In this document: in pieces, positions 23,301 to 38,300 of the stretch
Position numbering within the stretch: position 1 is the first letter of the stretch
Layout: the number at the start of each line of letters is the position of its first letter
Assembly: GCF_030463535.1 (NCBI RefSeq)
Contig: NC_132881.1
Location: forward strand, 41,141,973 to 41,205,972
DNA from: Salminus brasiliensis
Lineage: Eukaryota; Chordata; Actinopteri; Characiformes; Bryconidae
DNA: 64,000 nucleotides
Direction: 5' to 3'
Notes under the pieces: model-generated
What the model saw: only the letters and a program-made list of their open reading frames with translations
Told to the model about the DNA's origin: nothing
Database searches by the model: none
Program-made: the position numbers and the translations under genes

Positions 23301-26300
23301 CGATTGGCACTAAACCGAATGGCAGGCATGTAGTGCCTCTAGAGTATCCCTAGAGGCACTACATGCGTTTCTACACTGTCAACACTGTGCAACAAAACGT
23401 TAGTGAGGTCAGGCTGCTGGAAGATCATCACCCCACCTCGTCCCCATCTCCCCAACTCATATCAAAGTATGGGATGGAGCACCAACCATCATTCCAGAAT
23501 TCCACTGCTCCACAGCTCAATGCTGGGGGGCTTTACACCCCTCTAGCCCACACCTGGTATTGGGCTTTTCTGTTGACAGTACTTCTCTACAGGAACTGGA
23601 TAAGCTGTCTATGTGCATTTACACATCTCTGTCAGCCATGGGAGCAACTGGATGTGATCATTAGAAGGGGTGTCCCGAACTTTTGGACATGTAGTATTTG
23701 TAACATCAACATATCAACCTTGCCATGGTAAATATTATTTGACATTCTAGGGCACCTTTAAAAAAATCTCCCTGTCATTTTCCATTAGAGCCTCCGCTTC
23801 ATACACATTTAGCTCCATGCGTTCTGCACAGGGCAGCAGATCTCTGATGTGGTCTCTAATAAATAAATGCATAAACACAATTAATCAGCTAACGTTAATG
23901 CGTTAACCATTAATCACCTTAGGAAGCTTGGCCCCAACCTCCTCTCGTAGGTCTCTCTCTTTTCATAGCCTAGTGACGTATTTGTGGTTTTAGCTAGCAA
24001 TGGATACACAGCATTGCTACTGTTGAGCTCAGAGAGTCGATTACACTTTATTTCAGATGAAATATGGATTAAATCTCATAACATAACTCACTCTCACTCA
24101 CACACACACACACACACACACACATCTCTACAGTTGATAACTTTTTTTCTATTTAGGCTTCTGTTCTTTTTCTTCAGTTCTGAGTTTATTAGGCAGTTTA
24201 TTAGGCTTACACATTGATTCGATTCCTTTTCTGTCCAAAAATGTAAGGATGTGCTAGTAATCGATCATAATTAAACGCAGTGTATCGTTGTGAACAACAC
24301 CATTACATTTTTTTTGTACATTGACACCACTTTTCAGGCACCCTTTATTTCATTGTAGCGGAACATTGTTAAATTGAGACATCACCAAATGAATGAATGC
24401 CAGTAAGTCATACAAATAAATATGAGAGCTCAGATTACTTTCACGTTTGCAATCTGCCATTTGGCCTGTTCACACCAGGATGGCCTCCAAAAGCATTCCC
24501 TCTAAGGTGTGCCCCAACATACAAAGGAAAACCGGCAGGTTGTGTCACTGCCCCTAGGCCCTGCAGCCACGCCCAGCCTTTCACTGCAGGGACTGTGGAC
24601 TTTGAATTTCATTCCTGTGACTGTTTTACAGCAAGGTCAGGTTTCACTATACAGTAAATCATGTTCATTGCCACGGCTTTGCTTTTTGCATGGTAGCTGC
24701 CTATATTAAATATTAATGCTTCATTTGTTCAATGTACCACTCCGAGGTCTGCACCTGCTTGCTAATGCCTACATCACGCATAATCATTCAGCACATATGA
24801 TGGCATTCACCAGGTCAGAAACCGAGCAGGGAGAGAAGCATTTCAGCCTGCTAGTGTGATGAAGTGAAATCCTGGGTGTGGTACTTCTGCTGTTGTTCAC
24901 CAGTCAGGAATTATTGTTCCATGGGAGTTTGATGGAAAAGTTGAATTGGTGACTTGTTATTCAGTCAGTTGGTTTAATTATCGCTATTTGTGTTGCATGA
25001 TATTAGAGGAAAAATTACTTTGCAATATTTCTTTTTGTGATGTATATTGTGATTTAAAAATATACAGGAATTTCCACCTGATTTCTTCAGAAGTCAGTGT
25101 TGGATAGATATATAGATAGATCACTTTATTTATCCCACGGGTAAGGTCAGTTTTTACAGCAGCAAAATCAAACAAGAGAGCAGCATAATAAAGGCACTTA
25201 AACATAATGCACTCCGTGTTTCGAAGATTGGAGTAAAATGAATAAAATTAATTTTGCCTTAGATGCCTGCTATATGAAGAACTATGAAGAACCATTGGCC
25301 CAGCAAATGGCTGTTAACACATTCAAGTGGTTCCATAATAACTTGCCATGGTTGCCATGCCACAGGAAAGAATCCTTAAAGAGCAGTGTGTAACAGTTAA
25401 CACTACTATCTGCCAGTGAGCTATTACACTGGGGGGACCGGGGTTCGATTCCTGGTCTGGGTAACCCCCCTCCCCCTGTAATACGATTAACTTGAAAGTT
25501 GCTCTGCGTTAGCAAAATGCAACAAATGTAAATGTAGTGCCCTGCCACACATGAAAGAGCTGTAATATTTATTATGAGACTTATATATGTATAAGATAAG
25601 TTTCATTTCAATTGATGTTTAGGGTTTCTAAGAGCATGTTCTAAAGACCGTGTTCTATTTGTACTGAAGCTGAAATACAATATAAATATACTGTAAGTTT
25701 AAAATGTTCAAAAGATTGGCTGGTTTGGCTGCCCAAGTAGCCCATGCCAATCCCAATTTATTATACTTTCTTCTGTTTATTATAATTATTACTATAATAC
25801 CATTGTACTATTGTAAGAAACTCATGTGACTTCATTTATGATATCCGTCACAAGACTTACTAAAACCTATTTACCTTTCTCCCCACATCCTTGTCACATT
25901 AGGTGACATTAGCTATAGTACATATTTGCTATCCAGGCAGTTGCACCAGACTCACACTACTCAGGCTATGTGAGTCTGTTGCAAGCTTATTTCAGCTATA
26001 TAATAATTTTAGTAGTAGTATTATTATTATACCCAGCAATTAAGATGACGGTATCTTTCAGAGAATTGAATTCTGGGAATGTAACTTTTAACAGCAGGAG
26101 ATAAAGAGTATAACCAGCCGGAATAGGCCATTTATCTGCCGCGAGCTCCTGAGCAGACAGATTCATTTTACACGCTTGCATTAAAAGCAGTGTGCGGCTG
26201 AAATGAATGAACTAACAATGTATGAAGGCAATTTTCATTAATTCCAAAGCACTTCTCTCCCTGCAAGGCACTGATGGGACCTCAATACAAAAATATATGT

Positions 26301-29300
26301 ATTTAATCAGCAGTATCCTTGGTTTGCAGTGGATATTGGAGCAAAAAGGAGAAACTGGCCCTAAAACAATGTTAAACATAGATCCTGGGCCAGTTCTTAT
26401 AGAAAAGACTGCATTTAGTAGTAGTTTTGTTAGGCCAGACTAAATCCGAGTGGGCATTCCTCACTCTGAGAGCTCACCCTAATAATGCCAGCTGCTGAAT
26501 TGAGTTGCTCTTGGGGACCATTACTCTTTTTCTGGTGGGCTACTACACATGTAATTATCTGGTCCATCAAGCAGATTGCACAGACCTGGGGTGTCCCGCC
26601 TAAAATTCTCAGCAAAAAGGGTAAGGCATTGCTCTAAAAAGGGTTCTTTGAAATGTAACAATAGTGTAACCGTTTAACCATCCATAGACGATGCAAAGAC
26701 CCCCTTATTAGGGGGTATACAGCTCTACACCACTAGGCCTGTCTCGATAATTACATTATTCACTTCTTGTACGACCATGATCTCGATAATTGTTGCTGAC
26801 CTCATTATGGAATGTGTGTTTACATAAGAATGTGAACGTCACCAAGATTTTAGCCAGTCGTGCTGTCCTGTTTTTTTCCTGCTGGTTTGAATCCCGCGGA
26901 TGCTGCTAGCCATCAGCAGCCTAGACCCCCAGAGAGCACAATTGGCCTTGCTCTCTACAGGGTGGGTAGATGGCGCTCTCTCCCCACGTCGCGTCATTGT
27001 GGTGCTGGCTACCACTGGCGTCTGCAGGATGGTGTTTAGGACCTGGGAATGCTGCTGGTGCTCCAAATTGGGGAGAAAATGGGTGAAAATCGGATAACAT
27101 GAAGTTAAACACAGGAGATATTATTCTTGGATTTTTTGAATGGTGCCACCTAATGGCAAATATACGCCAAATTCCATAGGGTTTAAAGGCTGCTTATATG
27201 TACATGCCAAATATGTGCAGGAGTTATACTTTATAACTAAATCCTTTTAGATCACTAATTCATCATGTTGCCATGACAGTACATGTGCATACGGAAACAG
27301 ACATGCAAATATACATCCCCAGACGTACATTCATAGCCATACAGACAGCGGCGACTGGTAGGGCCGCACAGGAGACAGTGAGCCACGTCGGACTTGGTTT
27401 CAAAGCTGCATTCCACAGCTCCAGTGTGGGAACATTTGGCATTAAGTCAAATGAGTGAGAAGAGCCCGTTAATGTGAACGAGTCAGCATGTGGACAACAG
27501 TGGCACAATAAGCAGTGGCAAGATAACTAACCTAAAAGCTCATCTATAACATAAACATCCCGTCCAGATTTCCGAAGTGGGAGCAAAAACCATTGTTCAT
27601 TTGTGGAAAACTTTTGGAATGCTTTTGCCCTATAGTGTAAAGGATATTTACTGACTCTGCTGCTCTGCTAAAGTCTCATGACTGCAAATAATGGTGCATG
27701 CCTACATAACTTGCTATATAGCCAAAAGAATGCTGCCATTAAACACCTTAAAAAGGGTGTAATTGCATTATGTTATGTTATCAATATAAGTGATGTTAAA
27801 AGTACAATAATATAGTTTATTGCAATTATTTATGAGGCAATGTATAGTTATTGTAACAGGTCTAACTGTATGCATGTTTGTGTTTGTGTGTGTGTGTGTT
27901 TGTGTGTGTGTGTCATTTGCTTTTATTTATTATGCATTTATTCATTCATTAAATAAATAAATACATTTATATTTTTAGAAGAATGTTTACAATTGTTGTT
28001 TGGACAGAATAGAAGGACATATTGAACTAGAACTTTCCTACTGTTTCCGTGACTGGAACTTGTGAGTGCAGTGTTTACAGCATTTCTAGGGAAATCCATC
28101 GTAAAGGTCTGTGTGGTTCTTGGTTCCTTTGTCAGTGTCTAGTCTGTGTCCACGTCGATGAGAGAAGCTGGTCATTATAGTCTGTCTTCACTTGACAGGT
28201 GCCGGGGATGGTAGAGCCAGGGACATTCTTTATTAGGAGGCCACGCTACATGCTTTTGTGGAACAGGTGGACAGGCCAGCTCATTAGAGGCTGAGCTGTG
28301 AAGGTATTGACGCTTTTCTGAAGGCATCAGTCTATCCACTTCCGTCTCTGCATTTTAGCTCACAGAAAGTGACACAAATTGGAAAAAGGCAGCCAGAGTT
28401 ACTGCATAGCGTATGTGTCTGCAGTTCTAAACATGGGTGGTCTTCAACTTTAATACCTGAATACTCTATTTTGTGTCTAAGAAGGCGATGGTGTGAATTA
28501 GGTGAAGAATTAGGTCTAATTAGGTGGACTACTGTCTGTAGGACTAGCGTAGGTCATAGCCTAACTAGCTATAATGTAGTGTGATAACTTGTCACAAATG
28601 TGAGATAACAAATATCAATGTTCTCTCATGTCCAGGAAAATCCGAAAAACCTTAAAAAACTTGGAGCCTATTTTTTCAGTCATGAGAATACCTGTAAAAT
28701 TAGAAAAGTGCTGGAAATGTTCTGGAAATATTTGGGAGATCCTGGAAAAGTTTAGCTATTTGAGCCACTGAAATTACATATTTTGGCTGCTGATGCTCTG
28801 AATATATTTGTTGTAGTTTGTAATGCTATACTGTTAAATAGACAGATATAAACCCAGGCATCACGTCTTGTTTGACCAGTCAGACACAAATTGTGACCAA
28901 ACACAAAGGTTTTACTTTACATTCTCACAGCATGTAAAGTCACCTTAATCTGATTTCCTACCAATCTGATGTTGTGGTTTCAATATGATCTTTATCTGAC
29001 ATTCGTCTGAACAGTTCACGCGCCTAAACTGTATGATCTGGCGGTTCAGACTCGCATCGGATATGTGTCGGATTTCAATACCACATATGGAAGTGGGTGA
29101 ATTTAGAACTGAAAATGTCCGATTCAGTGTGTTTTTGCTGTTCACACTGCCATACAGATACCGCACCTGTGACGCATATTACAAAGAAGATCAGACTTGG
29201 ACCACTTTTACTTTTATGTGGCAATTCAGGAGCAGGACACTGTATATAAATACCTGGTTATCTGGCTAAAACTCACTTTGTCCTTCGCAACATGTTAAAT

Positions 29301-32300
29301 TGCAAAACTGTTGTAGCATCAATAGGTTGACTTCAATCATTAAATTATTAAAGTCTCCATGACTACTCACCCGCTTGTCAGCTACTTCAACCAGTGACTC
29401 TGGATAAGAATAGAAGGAAGGCAAAAGGGGCCTTATTGTCCTCATACTTCTAAAATTACAATGAAATTCTTCTCCTCACATATCCCAGCTTGGAAAACTG
29501 GGCTAAAGAGCAGAGAGATTAAGGGCTTTAGTCAAGGGTCCAACGGTGGCAACTTAACAAGTCCAGGTATTGAACCCACATTCCTGTAACCCAGCACTCT
29601 AACCATTGAGCCACCACTGCCCTTTTAATTTTATTATTTAAATGAAAGGTCCCTATGCTCTCGGTCTTTTACCTTTTCAGTCTGCCACTGCTGATGACTG
29701 GAATATGTTACAAAATACAATGAAGTTGAATGACTTGTCTAACTAAAGGCAATTTTGGTGATATTTCATATGCTTTGCATAATTATATATTATTTTTTTA
29801 CTTATTTATTTTACCCTTTTCCCCTCTTATTCTTTTTTCCCCTTTTCTCACAAGTGTATTATGGCACTTATCAGGCTTTCATTGTAAATTCAGGCTTTCG
29901 TTTTAATGGCTTGCATGTTTAAATAATAGTTAAATAAATAAATCAAAATAAATAATGAGTGCTGATGTCACTGTTTTTGCATACATTTTTGTGGTGTTAC
30001 CCCCCAACATTACACCAACTGCTTTTTGGTGCTGTGCAGAACCATCTACAAAGGAGTTTCTGTAAATATGAAGTACATCTTACCCTGAACCATAAGAGAA
30101 ATTTGCTCATACCCCTCTTTTGATTAATATAGTTCCCGAAAGTGTTTAATGTAGCATTCAGGCCGATTTAGAAACCCAAATGCAATCTCAAACTGAGAGT
30201 ACCGGGGGCCAATTTCTACTGCTATAATTTGGCTTTTGGATAATCTTCCTGTTTAATTGGCTGTTTCACGGATTTGTTTAGATCCAGAATGTAAAATCAG
30301 ATGGAACAGGTTTGAAAAAAACTCTGTTGCTCCTGGATACCTGCCTTCTCTTCACTGAACAGGGAAGACAAATGCCGTCACACAAATCACTGTACGGGGG
30401 AATGCGTGGCGCGGTGGCTCGGATGTAATTTGGATACTGATATATTTCGCTCTTGCGGGCAGGGGGAGGATGGAGTGCTGTGAGATGGGCTTATGAAACC
30501 CATTTATTTCTCTCTCACTCACAGGACTGTGTTGACCCTGACTGTAATTAATCACTCTAGCATGTAATTTAAGACTTTGACACAGGCCAGGGTCTGCACG
30601 AATGTAAACGGCCTGGAAGGGCCACTGCAGTGTAGTGTTTAGTGATTCAGCTCGGGATGAGTTTATACATCACAGCAGGAAAAATGCTGACATGCAGCGC
30701 TACCATCCTCCAGGACAGAAGTTCAACAGGCCTCATCCAAGAGTGTGAGGTTAGCTGGACCGACATGTCAAGACAGGACAACCATATTCACAGTCGAACA
30801 TACACACATACAAACTAGTGAGCAAACACACATAGTGACAAGGAACACACATGGATCATGGCTTGCTTAAAGGCCCAAAGTTGCTGCTGTATCAAACCCA
30901 CAACTAGAGCTGGGCAATATGATGATATTTTATCGTATCATGATCTGTTTGTTATCGTGATAACAATATGCTTTTCTAAGCATATGGAGAACACTGTTAG
31001 TGCTTAATAAACACTGATCAGCTGCAGGTTTTACTACTAACAGTGTAATTAGACTGGGTTAATTAAATTAAGGGCAGCAGATGTTGAATAAAAAGCACTC
31101 TTCAGTATGGGAGAGTATCCGAATAGTAGTTTTATAAGAATCTGTCACTACTCTGTGATTACATGTATTGTGCTAAATAAATTTTACCATATCGTCCAGC
31201 CCTACCCACAACCCTGTCATCAGTAGCCCAGTGCTCTAAGCCACTCCTACCCTGATCCATGTCTATATTGATTGAAGTTATGCATAAGTTAGGCCTAATT
31301 ATGGTTTATTTTTGGCTAAATTTGACAAAGTTTGGATTGTTCAGAGCTGTGGAATCCAGTTGGATTCACATTGAGTCCAGACCAGAAAGCTGACATGATT
31401 GCATGGATCAGAATAGCACACACTCCATCCAGATTTCTAAGGAGCACTGTCATAATGCACATCTCCAGTTCTGCCATATCCTAAAGATGCTTGAATGGGT
31501 TCAGATCAGGTGAGTGAGAAGGCCACTGAAGAACACTGAACACATTGTCACGTTCAGAAAACCATTTGATATGACTTCTGCTTTGTGACGTGGTGTGTTA
31601 TCATGCTGGATGTCGCCGTTAGTAGATGAGTAAATTGTGGTCATGAAGAGATACGCATGATTAGCGACAAAAATTAATTTGGCTGTGGCATTTAATCTAT
31701 GATTGATTGGTATTAACAGGTTTAAAGTGTGCCAAGAAAACACCCCCACACCATTATACCACCTCTTTCAGCCTGGACTGTTGACATAAGGCAGGTTGGG
31801 TCCGAAGTGGAGATTCATCAGACCAGACTCTGTTTCTCCAGTCTTCAGCTGTCCAGTTTTGCTGAGCATGTGTCTGCTGCAGCCTCAGCTTTCTGTTCTT
31901 GGCTGACAGCAGAGGAACCCGATGTGAAAACCCCAGGAGATCAGCAGTTCTAGAAATACTCGAACCAGTATACATTTTTTTCCACGCTGGCCCTTTGTCT
32001 GCATGTTTCTATAAATTGCACTGCTGCCCCTTGATTTTGCGGATTTCGATAACTGCATGAACGAGTAGGTGTTCAGGTCTTCTTAATAAAGTGCTTTGTC
32101 AGTGTATGTTCACATCACATATCTTTAACTATTGCTGTAGAATAATATTGGATTGACTGTAGCAGTTCTCACATGTAGGCCTAGTTGTATTGTCCAGTAT
32201 CAGCACCCTAGTCACAAATACACTTGACCAACACTAGTCATCAGAGTAAAGGAGTGAAGAACAGGGCTTTACACCAGGACCTCTTGTCTGCATACTGCTC

Positions 32301-35300
32301 TGCACAGCTTCTTCTCCTACACACCCCTTTCAGCTCATCAGCTAATTATCAAGCACACCGTGATCTGAATACAGAGTGTTGGAGGAGGCAGGATGTGAAG
32401 CTGTGCTGGGAAATAATAGAGAAAAAAACTGAATTATACTTCCTGACTAGGAGAAACCAGTGATTATACTAAATACTGTGATATTTAGACATCAGATAAC
32501 CTATTCCCAAATGGCGTTAATAATCACTCTAGCAAGAGAACAGGTGTTTGGAGAGGGAATACGGCTGTGGTTTAATGGTCTGGTTATGGCTGCACAATAT
32601 GGAAAAAATGGCATTTTATAATAATGATTTTGCTTATGCTGTAATTGTGATCTAGCAATATATCCAAAATATTTAGACACACTGGTGGCCCGCAGATGTT
32701 TATAAAGCAGAGCAACAGTATAACTAATATTTTTTTCAAATTAAATATTTAGAATATTTCTCCACCTTATTGGGACATTCTTTTATAGTGGTGTGTTTTT
32801 TCTGATTCCAGTTTCATAGTTTGATTAACCATTGAGTTAATGAACGAATACCTGGTTAGCTTAAAAAATGAAAAATTAACATAAGGTCGCAGTGCTTAGT
32901 AGGGTCTTAACTTAGAAGTATCTTTGAATTTTTAGTCTATTCAAACTAGCTGAGGCTTTTCTTGGGTAAATAGCAAGGCACTTTTGTAAGTCGCTCTGCA
33001 TAAGAGCGTCTGCTAAATGCCTTAAATGTAAATGTAAATGTAGACAAATTGTTTTGGTGGTTGAAATGGATTTGCCAGAGTCTTTGGTTCACAGAAGCAG
33101 TGTAATGTATGAATATAATACTTTATAAACAGCAAGAGGCAGAAGACAAGTTTCTGAGAGTCCATTGGACACTTTTACACAAACCCACAGACGGATGCAC
33201 AAATTCACCAATTCCAGATAAGAAGCAGATGAAAGACACACAAATCCACCAGTAAGACAGGACAAAAGGCAGAGACGAGTTTCTTAAATGGGTTTCACCT
33301 GCACCTAAATGATGCAGCAGCTACATTCTGGTGGCAGTACATCATTTAAGGTGAAACGGAAATTTGTATAAGAAACCAACATCTGCCACATACGTAGAGT
33401 AGCCTCCAAAATGTGCTGTGCTACCCCCCCCCCCCCCCCCCCTAACTCTAGGTCTACAGTCTGTACAGACCATACTGACCCCATCTTTCCACCTACAACC
33501 TCACATAAAGGTGTTTTTGGATTTCTTATGTTTTTGGGTCAGTGCAAATAGCAATGCAAATCTGCATCTTCTAGGTAATGTACGGCATGTGTATTTCAGG
33601 GCTTGTTAGTTCGGACCAGCAACAGGTTGAAGTCGTGTAGTGATGATCCTTAGTGGTTTAGCATGCATTAGACCTTTTTGTAAAAATCTGGAAAACCCAA
33701 TGGGGACGTGTGAGAAACCCAGTCATCTGCTATGACTTTTAAAAGTCCTGTAGTGTACCCAAGGCTTTAGCTGAAAAAAGAGACTATAGACTATAGACAC
33801 GGCTGTGAGAGGGTCTTACTTTAAATGGATTTGTACAGAAATGTAGCTGCACACAGTGGAAAATAATTGAACGTATGGAGCTCATTAGTAGATTATGCCA
33901 CAACATGGGTAGCAGTAAGTACCCTAACATCGTCCATCTCCAAAATTCACCACTTCTGCGCATTTCCACTCTCTCTTTGCCAAGTGGTTGGATGAAATTC
34001 CAAAAAATGTAAATTGTATTGTATTATTTTTGCCAAAAAAAAAACAAAAAACCCTGTTGTAATCTTGCACGTCTAGGGCAGAAATGCACACTATGCTGAA
34101 GGGCCTGATATTGGGGGTGGCTGTTGTTAGGGGACCATATGGGTAACAGATGTAATTTTTCTTTTATTCAAATTTTGTTCAAGATATTGTGAGAATATTA
34201 AGTAATTTACCCAGAATCGTGAATCAAATTGAATTGTGGGCTGAGTGTATTTTTACACCCTTATTTATTATTAAAAATAGGAAAGAGAAATTGCTTTAGT
34301 TTTCAGAGGCTGCCCTTTCAGATGAGCTAGGAGCAGAGCAGGACAGCCTTAGCTGCTTATAAGGACTCGTAGATTTTACCATTTATATGGTTTCGAGGCC
34401 TTTTTATCTCAGTTGATGATGTACCATGTTCTCCCATCAGAGAAATCTTTTTTGCATTGTTTCGGTTCTAGCTAATCTTAGCTAATAGTTAGGAGTTAGC
34501 CCACAGCCATGCTAACTTTGACTTTTCAGTCATGTCTAAACTTTGAGTGATGAATATTTAACCTGTGTCTTCTCCCTGTCTTTCTATCATGGAATGTAAT
34601 GAGTACCCAGAGAGCGATCTCAGGATTCTGAGCCCGGCGTCTCAAACAGTTAATAGAGTACTGGAGTACCTGTGCACCAGTACTAACAGTGTACAGTATG
34701 TATAACCATCTAGTGTCATATTACTCATCTCCTACATGTAATATGATTGCCTTGATTCTTCCAAACACTCAGAGAAGCACCTTTATCCGTGACTGGTCTG
34801 AACACAACTGCAGGATTTGCATATTCCGCACATCTGCAGTATCAGTATTGTGAAGACACATATTGTTGTATGTTTTATAACCCTAATGCACCTGCTGCAA
34901 CTACTCAGCTCATTTATAAAAACCTTAGTTGAAGTGAATATTTGAGCAGGAAACCAGTAAAATATGCAGCGCAGGGTCCTCCAGGAGTCCAGGATTAGGA
35001 ACTGCTGTGCTTCTGGCTGTGTGTCTTGTTTGAATGTCATTCCCTGTCCTTGGCACACACCCCTGCTGTGTGTGATGAGTTTGTCTTGGGTCATTTTGCA
35101 TGCTTTTCTTTCAGAGCCCGTCCACATGTGTCAATGTAGTGTCCGTTCAAGGAAGCCCTTCTTGTTAAGCAGATTTTGCACTGTGCTTCTTTGCCTTTGC
35201 TGGGAGTGTGTGGGTTTTCATCCGCTGAGAAAAGCGAGCAGATGCCTGTTGGGTTTGTTCCACTTTCTTAGTTTTAACACAGATGAGGAGCTAAGAGCCG

Positions 35301-38300
35301 TTTCACCACTGCAGGACTTTTCCTTCCTTTATGCATGAGTCATTTGTGGACATGGAAAATATGCAGTATCATTTCTGTACATTCCTCAAAAAAAGGCTCT
35401 GAGCGCCCCTGACTCATTCTTCCGGCCTGTTGTTGCGTAAAAAAGAGAAGTAGTCATAGTCATCTTGCTGTTGGCCGAACACTAACTGAACTCTTCACTG
35501 GCACAAATTATCTAATGTTTCCTTCTATCTTCATATTTCAACTCCTTTATCTTTTTCTTTTTCATCCAGTTTTGATTTGCTGTGTGATTTCCTCTGTTGT
35601 GAGCAACTGTGCTGGAGGAAGCTGACTTGACATTTTCCTCACCCTGTATTTTATCTGTTTCCCACTGCCACACCCCAACACAACAGGGCTGTGATTGAAA
35701 TGGATCCCTACGCCCTTATGTGCTATATAGTGAGAGACTCTTTAGTGTAGAACTAAGTAGTGCTAGAAACTATTTCATGATTGTTGGTCCATTGGCTCTA
35801 TGTTTGAGTTCTTCATGTAGCAGACTGAAGGTGCCGGAGTCATGTAACTAAAGAAGCGGTAGTAGGCATGTTATTATAGGGACAGTACATTAACACACAA
35901 AGGAAAAGTATTAACAGAAAAACCCAATATAAAAATAACGAGGGCTGTCCTGAACTGAACCTGTGAAAACAATATAAAACTATTGCAGAAGCGCCCTGTT
36001 CTACCAGCGGAAGAACTGCACAACTTTCTTGGTTTTTAAACCAGCACTAAGGAGCCCATTCCAAACAGCATGGAGGCTAACCCTAATGCTAATAGACACA
36101 CAATAGAACCCCAAATCACAGCATCACATTGACCCACTATAAACCACGTATTACACACCAGTAGACCAACAACAATAGATATCAGTCCAGAGTGTGTATC
36201 ACTACACACACAGCGTGATTTAGACTGCGGTGTTGTAAAGGAGCTGGGAGCTGGTTTGAGCTGGATTGGTCAGGGAGGAGAGTCAGACTGGATTATAAGA
36301 TATTAAACACTGTTAAACAGTCATTTCAAGAAAAGTCTCGACTAAACTGAATCAATCAGTCCAGAATGTCTCATTATAGAAACTGATACTAAAAATAAAG
36401 GGATTTTACTGAACGCATTAATCAGCAGCTTATTTTATCTAAACTGGATTATTTATATAAACACAAAGATCGGATCTGTATTGGCCGATACTCCGCATTA
36501 GGATAGGAGATAATAACTAGGAGATGTAAATAGTGGTCCACTTCGAGCTTGTAATTTAGTTGTGCCTGAAAGACCACCAATGAGTGTGGTCCTCAGTTTA
36601 TATCCTGCAGCATTTCCTAAATAGCTTTATTTTTATTTCTCCTTGGCTGTTTTCTGAATTCCGTAATACCATCATTTACCTTTGGGGACTCCCTGGAATA
36701 AATCACCCGCTACTTGAACAGTTTGTTAACCATGACCGTCACCTAGCCAGATTACAGTACAACTCAGAAATTCAGTGTTTGTGGAATTTCTGTTGACCGA
36801 AAAAAAATAAAATCAAGATCAGTTTAGTTCAAGAATCAGTTCATATAGATCCTGTAAACTGTAGTCAATCGACTAGAATAACCAAGACCCTTGGATTGTA
36901 GCATGCTAACTGCCACAGACACGTCTCCACCATTACCAGGCATTTTTTCCATACGGGCACAGCTAAGCAACGTGTGGTAATCACTGTTTTAACACTCAGC
37001 AAAATCTCCCCTGCTGAATTGACACCTGCAGTGTTGAATCCAGTCCAGCTGGACTGTATAACAGAATGCTGTAAGAGTTAATTCAGTACTGGGGTTTTGC
37101 TGTGCAGACCCATTCCCTGACAGACAGTCCAGCACAGCACACTTCACTAATGAGAAAACCAAAGGAATAAGCAGGATTTTAACAAATGAATTCTGACCTC
37201 AGACCAGCAGGCGAGTGCTGTGTTTGTCAGTTTGCTGACAGATCTGTGAATGAATGAATGAATGATTTTATATTTTTACTTATTTATTGTTGCTTGGTTC
37301 ATTTTGTTAGTTTACACTCCGTATAGCTTGTGCATAAAGATACTGTAGGTCTGGTTCTGCAGAGACACTGGCTAGGCTGTTCTCAATGCAGAATTGCTTG
37401 CTTTCTTAGTTGATTTGCAATTGCGTTATAGCCATAGTCAGTGCTTAATCTGCATAATCTACAAAATGCTGCACTGACAAATTTGAAACCACTGGTTTTA
37501 ATGAAGGTGTGCACACTTCCAACAACATACAGTGCCAGTGCATCACTCTAGTCAGTGCCATCCAGCTCTACTCAGTCCTTCCGATGCTCCTTCCCTCAGG
37601 AACTGGAGCTGAAGAGACCTGATTTAGCCCTCTTTATCTAACATTAGGTCAAAACAGAAGATGCTAGCTCTAAGCTCCCTTCTGCTGGAGTGCAGTTTAG
37701 ACACCTTAGACGCCTCTAGGAAAGAATCTAATTTGCAATTGACATCCATTTGTTTCCTGGTCAGGGTCGTCTACTTTGTCCAGTAATCATTGCATCGCTA
37801 CTTTATCGTCTGAAACATGTGCCGATGAGGTTTTGGTTTATTTTATTGTATTTATTATATTTCAGGTATTTTCCTCACACTACTAGAGCTGTGAGAAAAT
37901 TCAGTTGTCAGTGTGTCCCTAAACCTTTTTGGCTGTTAAAATTTGAGCTCTCCTCGCTCTTATTCATTAGACTGCAGACAAGTTCTTCCAGATCGTTTTT
38001 AATTGGGCAGAAATGTCATCTTGCCAGTCTCCTTCTGTTTATCGTGTAAACACTGGCTTGACCAACAGGCGATGCCTGCTGTGTAACTGCAGTGTCAGGG
38101 GAAATTAACTATGATGTCCTTGAGTAAAATGCTTCTAGGTAACATTTTGTTTGCAAGTGTTGTTCGTTTACAAGTTTGAAAACTCTATAGTCCTGAAGAC
38201 AGACTGTAGGATGCTGATTTGAAATGTATCTGCAGTGTTTCCCATTTCTGACATATTTCTTGATGTAGTGATGAAATCTGAGAATGTTGGACCAGGGCTT

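Noticed and set aside
23363-23731. 122-codon + strand frame
   Set aside because: Lies within a Tc1-derived short element and its sense is not conserved in the related copies.
34783-35338. 114- and 124-codon frames overlapping on opposite strands in mcub intron 1
   Set aside because: No recognisable domain, no splice context and no coding bias; likely chance.
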